A stretch of 34,242 nucleotides of DNA from Streptomyces beijiangensis (lineage in GTDB: Bacteria; Actinomycetota; Actinomycetes; Streptomycetales; Streptomycetaceae), in NCBI RefSeq assembly GCF_017315755.1, contig NZ_JAFLRJ010000340.1:1-34242 (forward strand), in the 5' to 3' direction. Positions 9,154 through 15,345 of this stretch are shown in pieces. Under the pieces are notes generated by a model. That model ran no database searches and was not told the origin of the DNA. It saw only the letters and a program-made list of their open reading frames with translations. The position numbers were made by a program, and so were the translations under genes. The first letter of the stretch is position 1. The number at the start of each line of letters is the position of its first letter.

Positions 9154-9536
9154 GCGACGCAGACCCCGGACAACAGCGCCGAAAACGCAGGCAGCCGGAG
9201 AAGGCCAAACAGGACCCGGAACGGCTGTATGTGATCACCGGCGGGCCGGACGGCGGCGACCGGGCCGCGCTCGACCTGGTCACCATCGTCGTCGCCCGAG
9301 CCGAACCCGCACCGACCGTCCAGCCCGAACAGGTTGCGATCGTCAGGCTCTGCAAGTCGCCTCTGTCGGTGGCCGAAGTCTCCGCCTATCTGAGCCTGCC
9401 GTTCAGCGTGGTGACCGCGCTGCTGACCGAACTCCTCGCGGCCGAACTGGTCGAGTCGCGCGCGCCCATGGTCCGCGCCGCGCTCCCCGACCGGGCCCTT
9501 CTCGAAGCGGTGATGCATGGACTCCAGAAGCTCTGA
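9150..9536 (+). CDS. cvnC: Conservon DUF742 protein CvnC
   Basis: This is a 128-aa DUF742 protein. After a charged N-terminus it shows the family landmarks RLYVITGGPDGG (near residue 25), a winged-helix-like segment IVRLCKSPLSVAEVSAYLSLPFSV, and a C-terminal LEAVMHGLQKL helix. DUF742 proteins are the third component of conservons and are thought to work in the complex with CvnA, CvnB and CvnD. The start overlaps the cvnB stop by 4 nt. The 3' end overlaps the beginning of cvnD by 20 nt, so translation of the two is probably coupled. Confidence 0.95.
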   Translation: MSDADPGQQRRKRRQPEKAKQDPERLYVITGGPDGGDRAALDLVTIVVARAEPAPTVQPEQVAIVRLCKSPLSVAEVSAYLSLPFSVVTALLTELLAAELVESRAPMVRAALPDRALLEAVMHGLQKL

Positions 9537-10131
9537 CACGATCCCGGGCCCCCGGAAGGAGGACGTGCTCCCGGACACGGCCACCGCCGCGGTCAAAATC
9601 GTGATCGTGGGCGGCTTCGGGGTGGGCAAGACGACCATGGTGCGCTCGGTCAGCGAGATCCGTCCGCTGACCACCGAGGAGACCATGACCCAGGCGGGTG
9701 TCGGCGTGGACGACAACCGCGGGGTGGACAACAAGACCGCCACTACCGTGGCGATGGACTTCGGTCGCATCAGCATCAGCGAGCAGTTGGTGCTCTATCT
9801 TTTCGGCACACCGGGCCAGGAGCGCTTCTGGTTCCTCTGGAACGGCCTCTTCGAAGGCGCGCTCGGCGCTGTCGTCCTGGTCGACACCCGCCGCCTCGAA
9901 GTCAGCTTCGACGTGATCGGCCGTCTCGAGGAGCGTGGGGTGCCGTTCGTCGTCGCTGTCAACACCTTCCCCGATGCGCCCCGTCATCCGCTGGAGAGCC
10001 TGCGGACCGCGCTGGACCTGCCCACCGCTGTCCCGATAATCGACTGCGACGCCCGGCGGCGCGAATCAAGCCGCGACACCCTCATGGCGCTGATGCGCTA
10101 TCTGCACTCCCTGGCCGTGCAGCGGGCCTGA
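9517..10131 (+). CDS. cvnD: Conservon small GTPase CvnD
   Basis: This is a 204-aa Ras/Arf-superfamily GTP-binding protein of the conservon (ATP_bind_1/MglA-like) type. The P-loop is GGFGVGKTT (32-40). Switch II reads LFGTPGQERFWF (95-106), with Gly where most GTPases carry the Asp of DxxG. The guanine-specificity loop NKxD is replaced by VAVNTFPD (147-153). The same atypical motifs are typical of CvnD proteins, so they are not signs of decay. It presumably cycles between nucleotide states under control of CvnA-C and acts near the membrane. A 52-nt gap separates it from the P450 gene. Confidence 0.95.
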   Translation: MDSRSSDTIPGPRKEDVLPDTATAAVKIVIVGGFGVGKTTMVRSVSEIRPLTTEETMTQAGVGVDDNRGVDNKTATTVAMDFGRISISEQLVLYLFGTPGQERFWFLWNGLFEGALGAVVLVDTRRLEVSFDVIGRLEERGVPFVVAVNTFPDAPRHPLESLRTALDLPTAVPIIDCDARRRESSRDTLMALMRYLHSLAVQRA

Positions 10132-10183
10132 TCCCACCGAAACCCCTTCAACTCGCCTTTCGTACACCCGAATTGGAGCGACC

Positions 10184-11671
10184 GTGACTACCCCCTTCGA
10201 TCAAGAACCACCGCCGGAGTGCCCCGCGCACGGGCTGGGCGCCGGCGGACTGCGCAGGCTGTACGGGGCCGAGGCCGAGAACGACCCGATGGGTGTGTAC
10301 GAGAAGCTGCGCGCCGAACACGGTCCCGTGGCCCCCGTTCTGATCCACGGCGATGTCCCCGCCTGGCTGGTGCTCGGCCACACCGAGAACCTCTACATGA
10401 CCCGCACCCCCTCGCTCTTCTCCCGCGACTCCCGTCGCTGGGCCCGCCTGCATGACGGTTCGATCGCCCCTGACAACCCGCTCACCCCGGTCTTCACCTG
10501 GCAGCCCATGTGCGTCTTCGCCGACGGTGCCGAGCACGAGCGCACCCGCAGCGCCGTCACCGAGGCCATCGACCGGATCGACACCCGGGGCACCCGCCGC
10601 TTCATCAACCGCTACAGCAACCGGCTCGTCAACGACTTTTGCGAGGGGGGCCTTGCCGACCTCGTCGGCCGGTTCGCCGAGCATCTGCCGATGATGGTGA
10701 TGTGCCAGATCCTGGGCATGCCGGAGGAGTACAGCGAGCGTCTGGTGCAGGCCGCCCGCGACATGATCAAGGGCACCGAGACCGCGATCGCCTCCAACGC
10801 CTATGTGATGGCCGCCCTGATGCGCCTGGTCGCCGCGCGCCGCGCCGCCCCGGAGAACGACTTCGCCACCCGGCTCATCCAGCACCCCGCCGGAATGACC
10901 GACGACGAGGTGGGCCAGCACCTACGGCTGACGCTCATCGCCTCGTACGAGACGACCGCCAACCTCATCGCGAATGTGCTGCGCATGGTCCTCACCGACC
11001 CGCGCTTCCGCGCCCAGCTCAGCGGCGGTCATATGACAGTCCCCGAGGCGGTGGAGCAGACCCTGTGGGACGAGCCGCCGTTCACCACGATCCTCGGCCG
11101 CTGGGCGGTCTGCGACACCGAACTGGGCGGACAGCAGATCAAGGCTGGTGACGCGCTGCTCGTCGGTATCGCACCGGCCAACGTCGACCCGGTCGTACGC
11201 CCCGACCCGCACGCCTCGATGATGGGCAACCGCGCCCATATGGCGTTCAGCGGCGGCGCGCACGAATGCCCCGGGCAGGACGTCGGACGCGCCATCGCCG
11301 AAGTCGGCGTCGACGCACTGCTGATGCGGCTTCCCGACATCGAACTGGCCGTGGAAGAGCATGAGTTGCGCTGGAACAGCGCCCTGATGTCCCGGCACCT
11401 GATGGAGCTCCCCGTGAAGTTCCAGCCGCAGCCGCAGCAGGACGTCACCAGGCCTCCCGACCCTGCGGCCTCCCGGCGGCCGCAGCCGGAGTGGGAGGTC
11501 ACCATGAGCGAACCGAAGACGGGGACCGGATCCGCCCCGGTGCCGCAGCAGCCCGCGCCCTTCCAGGCGCCGCCGCAACAGCAGCCTGTCGCCTACATCC
11601 CGGCCCAGCGCAGGCCGTCGGCGCCGAAGCGGCTGTGGCAGTCGGTGTCCAGGTGGTGGCGCGGCTACTGA
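10184..11671 (+). CDS. cvnE: CYP157-like cytochrome P450, CvnE (no ExxR)
   Basis: This is a 495-aa P450 that completes the conservon. The heme loop is FSGGAHECPGQ with Cys362 as ligand, and the I-helix segment ASYETTANL (253-261) replaces the usual A/G-G-x-D/E-T-T. The K-helix position holds EQTLW (291-295), so the Arg of the ExxR motif is missing. This matches the CYP157 family, known to lack ExxR (EQSLW in S. coelicolor CYP157C1), and CYP157s sit in conservons. A Pro/Gln-rich tail of about 80 residues after the P450 fold ends in a basic aromatic segment (KRLWQSVSRWWRGY) that may touch the membrane. The GTG start has a GGAG 5 nt upstream. No CYP154-type partner follows in the same direction, and no ferredoxin gene is nearby. 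Confidence 0.9.
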   Translation: MTTPFDQEPPPECPAHGLGAGGLRRLYGAEAENDPMGVYEKLRAEHGPVAPVLIHGDVPAWLVLGHTENLYMTRTPSLFSRDSRRWARLHDGSIAPDNPLTPVFTWQPMCVFADGAEHERTRSAVTEAIDRIDTRGTRRFINRYSNRLVNDFCEGGLADLVGRFAEHLPMMVMCQILGMPEEYSERLVQAARDMIKGTETAIASNAYVMAALMRLVAARRAAPENDFATRLIQHPAGMTDDEVGQHLRLTLIASYETTANLIANVLRMVLTDPRFRAQLSGGHMTVPEAVEQTLWDEPPFTTILGRWAVCDTELGGQQIKAGDALLVGIAPANVDPVVRPDPHASMMGNRAHMAFSGGAHECPGQDVGRAIAEVGVDALLMRLPDIELAVEEHELRWNSALMSRHLMELPVKFQPQPQQDVTRPPDPAASRRPQPEWEVTMSEPKTGTGSAPVPQQPAPFQAPPQQQPVAYIPAQRRPSAPKRLWQSVSRWWRGY

Positions 11672-11907
11672 GGCTGAGCGCGGTCGGAGAGCTGGTCCCA
11701 CCGCCAGGAGACGGTGGGCAGCGGAAGCGGGCCCGGATCGGCAGAGGCCGGGATCCGCTTCCACCAGCCGTCCTCGGCGTCCAGCTGCCCGTCGGCCGCC
11801 TTCAGCCACCGGCCCCTGAGCAGCGGCCGCACCGCGTCCTGCCCCAGCACTCGGCCGAGCCCGAAGGCGGTGCCCGCGCCGAGGACCGTCCCCGCGATAT
11901 TGCCGAC
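11665..11907 (-). pseudogene. Orphan C-terminal coding remnant
   Basis: Directly after the TAG of the minus-strand P450, and in the same frame, 80 further codons are open with normal Streptomyces codon use. They begin VGNIAGTVLGAG and end in PTVSWRWDQLSDRAQPQ. The composition looks like a real protein C-terminus: a glycine-rich hydrophobic start, then GRWLKAADGQLD and GWWKRIP. No ATG or GTG with a ribosome-binding site exists near its 5' end; the only candidate is a GTG at 11850, which would give 61 aa. I read it as the tail of a gene whose front was replaced when the terpene/P450 segment arrived. Alternatives are stop-codon readthrough of the P450 or a short 61-aa protein. The protein family is not recognised. 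Confidence 0.45.
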
Positions 11908-13266
11908 CTACCTGCGGGCGTGCAGCCGCAGTGGCAGATGTTCCGGATGAAGGCTGACCGACAGCCGGGAGGGGCGGATCTGGACTCCGGAGACGGGAGA
12001 CAGGCTCCACCGGGACGCGATCGTGGCCAGGGCGAGCACGGTCTCGGCCATGCCGTAGGTGTCGCCGATGCACTTGCGTGCTCCTCCGCCGAAGGCGACG
12101 AAGGCTCCGCGCGGAAGGCCGGATGCATATTCGGGTAGCCATCTGTCCGGATCGAATGCGTGGGGGTCCGGGAAGAGGTCGGGGCGCCGCTGAACGGTGA
12201 CAGGGCTGAACAGGATGGCGGTTCCGGGGGGCAGGTGCCGCCCGGCCAGTTCGACCTCTTGGGTCGTGGTGCGGGTCAGCAGCCAGCCGGGCGGGTACAG
12301 GCGCAGCGTTTCTGTGAGTACGCGGCTGGTGAAGGTCAGTTGTGGCAGGTCCTTCCACTCGGCAGGTCGCCCGCCGAGGACCTGGTCGACCTCCTCCTGG
12401 AGCCGGCGTTCGGCTTCGGGATGCGTGGACAGCAGGTGAAGTGCCCAAGCGAGGGCGGCAGCGGTGGTGTCCCCTCCTCCCAGCAGCATGGTGATGAGGT
12501 GATCGCGGATTTCCGCATTGCTCATCTCCTGGCCGTCCGGCCCGGAACCGGAGCCGAGGAGGATGGGCAGGATGCCGCCGGAGTCTGTCGCCTCCTTCCG
12601 GTGCCCCTCGATCATGCGATCGACGGTGCCGAGAAGATTCTTGACGGCGGTCTGGAAGCGGCGGTTCGCCGGGGTCGGAATCCTGCGCAGGGTGGGCGGG
12701 GTGAGCATCCGCAGGAAACTGCCGTTGAACACGGTGTCGAACGAGCGGCGGACCACTTCGATGGTTTCCGCGTCGACGGTGGTGGAGAACAGGGTCCGTG
12801 TCACGGTCCGCAGGGCGAATCCGTACAGCTGGGGAAATACGTCGATTTCCTGGCCGTCTTTCCAGTCCCTGGTCAGCGTGGAAATCTCATCTTCCATGAC
12901 GGCGGCATAACTTTCGATGAGCGCCGGATGGAAGGCGGGCTGGATGAGGCGGCGTTGCCGCCGATGGTCCTGGTGGGTCGAGGTTCCCAGACCGTTGCCC
13001 ACGAAATCGCGGAGCCGGTCCATGACCGGCCCTCCTTTGTCGTAGACGCTGTCATTGGTCAGGATGCGCCAGACAATCTCGGGATGGCACGGTACGAAGG
13101 CCGGTTGCGGTCCCAGCCTTATTTCGACCAGGTCGCCGATCGCGGAGAGCGACTCGAGGAATTCCAGGGGCTGCCTCCACAACTGCCATCCGTGACCGAT
13201 GGCGGGATGTGCCCCGGGTGCAATGCCGGAGGTGAGCTGGGCGGCCGAAGGCGCGTGTCCGAGCAT
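11908..13266 (-). CDS. Cytochrome P450 paired with terpene synthase
   Basis: This is a 452-aa P450 with all canonical motifs: I-helix LLGGGDTTAA (261-270), K-helix ETLR (319-322), a PxR-type FDPDRW meander and heme loop FGGGARKCIG (Cys399). The N-terminal part (DKGGPVMDRLRDFVGNGLGTS, RRQRRLIQPAFH) resembles bacterial terpene hydroxylases of the pentalenene-oxygenase (PtlI/CYP183) type. The ATG has an AGGAGG Shine-Dalgarno, and the gene begins 19 nt after the terpene synthase stop, so the two are co-transcribed. It probably oxidises the hydrocarbon made by the cyclase. Redox partners must come from elsewhere. Base composition is lower in GC than the neighbouring conservon, consistent with transfer. 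Confidence 0.88.
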   Translation of the reverse strand: MLGHAPSAAQLTSGIAPGAHPAIGHGWQLWRQPLEFLESLSAIGDLVEIRLGPQPAFVPCHPEIVWRILTNDSVYDKGGPVMDRLRDFVGNGLGTSTHQDHRRQRRLIQPAFHPALIESYAAVMEDEISTLTRDWKDGQEIDVFPQLYGFALRTVTRTLFSTTVDAETIEVVRRSFDTVFNGSFLRMLTPPTLRRIPTPANRRFQTAVKNLLGTVDRMIEGHRKEATDSGGILPILLGSGSGPDGQEMSNAEIRDHLITMLLGGGDTTAAALAWALHLLSTHPEAERRLQEEVDQVLGGRPAEWKDLPQLTFTSRVLTETLRLYPPGWLLTRTTTQEVELAGRHLPPGTAILFSPVTVQRRPDLFPDPHAFDPDRWLPEYASGLPRGAFVAFGGGARKCIGDTYGMAETVLALATIASRWSLSPVSGVQIRPSRLSVSLHPEHLPLRLHARR

Positions 13267-13285
13267 GGTGGTTCCTCCTGCCTGG

Positions 13286-14296
13286 TCAGGCGCGGCTGTG
13301 CGAGGGGAGGGCATCGTGCCGCGACGTCTGGTACCGCTCTGCACGGAGGTGGTAGTCGAAGTCTCCGCGGACGAGCATGCGATAGTCGTGGACGCACTGG
13401 TCGACATTCGCCAGGACGTTGCTGCCGGCCCCGATGGATTTCAGTTGGGAGGTCAGCTGTCGCTCGGCTTTCTGGATGCGTTCGATATACACAGCGAGCA
13501 TGTCGTTCGCCACTTCGAAAGCTTCCTGCAGCGAGCATCCGCGATGATGCTGGATCAGGCAGACGGAGTTGTGGTAATAGCCGACCTCTTGTTCTTTCTG
13601 CGTCGAGCAGATGTCGTTGTAGAGGGCGATATGGTCGGTCGCCGCGTTCCGCAGGGCGATGAATCCGGAAAGGTTCCTCACCGCCTCCGGAAGGTCGATC
13701 CGGGCCGGTATCTCGTACAGGTCCAGGAATCCCCGCATGGCGATGGCATCGCGTCGGTGGTGCATGAAATCCTCGACTTCCGGCACATGGCCGGAGGCTC
13801 GGTCGGCAGCTTCCGTGTAGTAGGTCCACAGCCACCCCGAGGTGTCCCGGCGGAACACCTTGGTCCACCCGGCCGAGCGGTTCGAGCAGATTCGCTGCCA
13901 CAAGTCGGAGAGTGCATACTCCAGTGGCCCGGCCGGGGCTGTCTTCCCGTCGATCACTGCGATCAGCCGGACGATGACCTCCTCGCACCGGGCCGGGTCG
14001 CGCCCCTGCGGGCCGTCGTCGAACATGTCGTCGACAACGAAGGACCAGACGGTCCATTCGCAGAAGAGCGTAAGGTCGGCCAGCTCTGCTGCGGGATAGA
14101 TGAGGGACGCCCAGAGCTCGGGCCGGGCCTGGCGGACCTGTTCGTGGATCTCTGGTGTCGGGCACAGGCCGAAACGGTCCGTCCACTGCCACATCGCTAC
14201 GGCTGCCTCGCTCATGCGTGCGTTGCACCCCATGCTGGGAAACGGCATTTCGAAGTGCGGAAGTGTGGCCCGCTCCGGGATGTTGATCGCCATCAT
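13286..14296 (-). CDS. Class I terpene synthase (sesquiterpene-type)
   Basis: This 336-aa bacterial class I terpene cyclase converts an acyclic prenyl diphosphate, most likely farnesyl diphosphate, to a cyclic hydrocarbon. The Asp-rich Mg2+ motif is DDMFD (89-93). The NSE triad is intact as NDICSTQKE (Asn227, Ser231, Glu235), the diphosphate-sensor Arg is probably Arg188, and the C-terminal RY pair is at 321-322. Length and motif spacing suit a sesquiterpene cyclase, but the product cannot be predicted; by memory it is not close to epi-isozizaene or selinadiene synthase. Two adjacent ATG codons are possible starts (14296 or 14293), served by GAGAGG. GC content is noticeably below the window average, especially around 13550-13630. 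Confidence 0.92.
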   Translation of the reverse strand: MMAINIPERATLPHFEMPFPSMGCNARMSEAAVAMWQWTDRFGLCPTPEIHEQVRQARPELWASLIYPAAELADLTLFCEWTVWSFVVDDMFDDGPQGRDPARCEEVIVRLIAVIDGKTAPAGPLEYALSDLWQRICSNRSAGWTKVFRRDTSGWLWTYYTEAADRASGHVPEVEDFMHHRRDAIAMRGFLDLYEIPARIDLPEAVRNLSGFIALRNAATDHIALYNDICSTQKEQEVGYYHNSVCLIQHHRGCSLQEAFEVANDMLAVYIERIQKAERQLTSQLKSIGAGSNVLANVDQCVHDYRMLVRGDFDYHLRAERYQTSRHDALPSHSRA

Positions 14297-14299
14297 CTT

Positions 14300-14518
14300 T
14301 TACCTCTCGTGTCGTTGCTGTCCGACGCTGCGCGAGGGGTGTCCGGGCAGTGAGTCGGCCTGACGCAGGCATGTGGAATCCCTGTGGCGGCAGGTGAGCT
14401 GCTGGTGTGCGTACGTCTGGTGCCTGGCGTCGACGACCAGCGAGTCCCGGGGAGAGGAGGGGACCCGATGCAGGGTCGGAGCCGTGCCGCCGAGGCGGTC
14501 ACGTGTCGGAGTGCTCAT
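14300..14518 (-). CDS. Possible small ORF upstream of terpene synthase
   Basis: This is a 72-codon reading frame whose TAA lies 3 nt before the terpene synthase ATG. It starts at an ATG preceded by AGAGGA with 8-nt spacing. About 80% of its third positions are G or C, which fits weak coding character. The product would be basic and rich in Ser, Arg and His (starts MSTPTRDRLGG, ends SVGQQRHER), with no recognised domain or membrane segment. The tight spacing would couple its translation to the cyclase, so it could be a leader peptide or simply a fortuitous frame in the 5' leader. No function is assigned. Confidence 0.4.
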   Translation of the reverse strand: MSTPTRDRLGGTAPTLHRVPSSPRDSLVVDARHQTYAHQQLTCRHRDSTCLRQADSLPGHPSRSVGQQRHER

Positions 14519-14618
14519 CGGGCACGTTCCTCTCGCCGGGGTCTGGGGCGGGGCGGGGCCATCACCAACCCGGTGCGCTGCACCGGTTGTTGGTGGCTGG
14601 CAATCGCCGCGTACAACT

Positions 14619-14648
14619 AGTACACCGCTCATGTATTCGTTCGAACAA
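14619..14648 (-). promoter_or_regulatory. Candidate promoter of terpene operon
   Basis: Reading the minus strand, TTGTTC (14648-14643) is followed after 18 nt by TGTACT (14624-14619), an acceptable sigma-70-like pair. It would give a leader of about 100 nt before the small ORF. The sequence GTAC-AACTA-GTAC (14611-14623) overlaps the -10 and could bind a regulator. The surrounding 14519-14779 is otherwise without a recognisable gene and is the least GC-rich part of the window. Confidence 0.3.
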
Positions 14649-14779
14649 GGGGGCCTGGGGGGTGGAATCGCCAAAATCGGTACAACATAGCGTGGTTGTG
14701 ATCTCAAGTGGGCGGCGGATCTGCACAAGGGGTGGCAAGAATAGACAGGGCGGCCAACTTGCTGTGACTGTGCTGCGGG

Positions 14780-14846
14780 TGGCTGGCGATCTGATCGCCT
14801 ACGTGGAGGCCGACACCCGCTTCCATCTCGGCCTGCTGACCCTCGG
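14780..14846 (+). pseudogene. Duplicated fragment of the GntR regulator gene
   Basis: About 67 nt match 22172-22238 of the intact GntR gene in this window, including a 29-nt identical run (14792-14820 = 22184-22212) and only scattered, mostly silent differences around it. In the same frame it encodes GDLIAYVEADTRFHLGLL, part of the FCD ligand-binding domain. It has no start, no HTH and no remaining C-terminus, and runs directly into a debranching-enzyme fragment. It is a gene scrap left by recombination, either copied locally and then diverged or derived from a homologous gene of a related strain. Confidence 0.8.
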
Positions 14847-15286
14847 CCGGCTGCGGCTCACCCACCCCGAGCAGCCCGACGATCAGTTCCTGGCCGCCGG
14901 AGCACCCTGGTTCCTGACTCTCTTCGGCGGTGATTCGCTCTGGGCGGCGCGGATGCTGCTACCACTCGGTACGGAGCTCGCGGCCGGGACCCTGCGTACG
15001 CTGGCCCGCCGCCAGGGCGCGGCCATCGACCGCGACTGCGAGTAGCAGCCCGGCCAGATCCTCCACGAAGTCCGGCGTGGAGCCCAGGAGTTCGGCGACG
15101 GACTCGCTCTGCCGCCCCGCTACTTCGGAACCGTCGACGCCACCCCCACTGGATCACCCTGCTCCACGACTCCTGGCGCTGGGGCCTCGCCCCCGAGCAG
15201 GTGGAAGAGATCCTGCCGCACGCCGAGTCCGCGCTGACCTGGATGAGCGAGTTCGGGGACGCCGACGGCGACGGCTTCCTCGGCGC
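14847..15286 (+). pseudogene. Decayed glycogen-debranching enzyme fragment
   Basis: This is an internal piece of an amylo-alpha-1,6-glucosidase (bacterial glycogen debranching / GH-like family, normally about 650-750 aa). The first part reads RLTHPEQPDDQFLAAGAPWF, then LTLFGGDSLWAARMLLPLGT and LAAGTLRTLARRQG. An in-frame TAG at 15043-15045 interrupts it, the frame continues as QPGQILHEVRRGAQEFGDG to GTVDATP, and a one-base deletion near 15149 shifts the frame before WITLLHDSWRWGLAPEQVEE and WMSEFGDADGDGFL. Similarity stops at about 15286, so both ends and most of the catalytic domain are missing. One nonsense mutation, one frameshift and two truncations make it a clear pseudogene. Confidence 0.85.
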
Positions 15287-15345
15287 TGGTGCTCTCCGTC
15301 GGCGCCGACGGAACGGTTGGGTGTCGGCGCCGTCCGGACTGCGGA

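Noticed and set aside
11908..13266. Minus-strand P450 as the CYP154-type sixth conservon gene
   Set aside because: It is on the opposite strand, directly follows the terpene synthase and resembles terpene hydroxylases, so it belongs to the cyclase operon.
13286..14296. TTA codons in the terpene genes (bldA control)
   Set aside because: TTA trinucleotides on the coding strand near 13573 and 14066 are out of frame; no in-frame TTA was found at the sites inspected.
14373..14690. Plus-strand ORFs upstream of the GntR fragment
   Set aside because: No ribosome sites, no domain-like sequence, and they overlap the likely leader of the terpene operon.
14407..15045. 212-codon plus-strand ORF as an intact gene
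   Set aside because: Its second half is a GntR scrap joined to a debranching-enzyme scrap ended by a nonsense codon; the first half is not coding-like.
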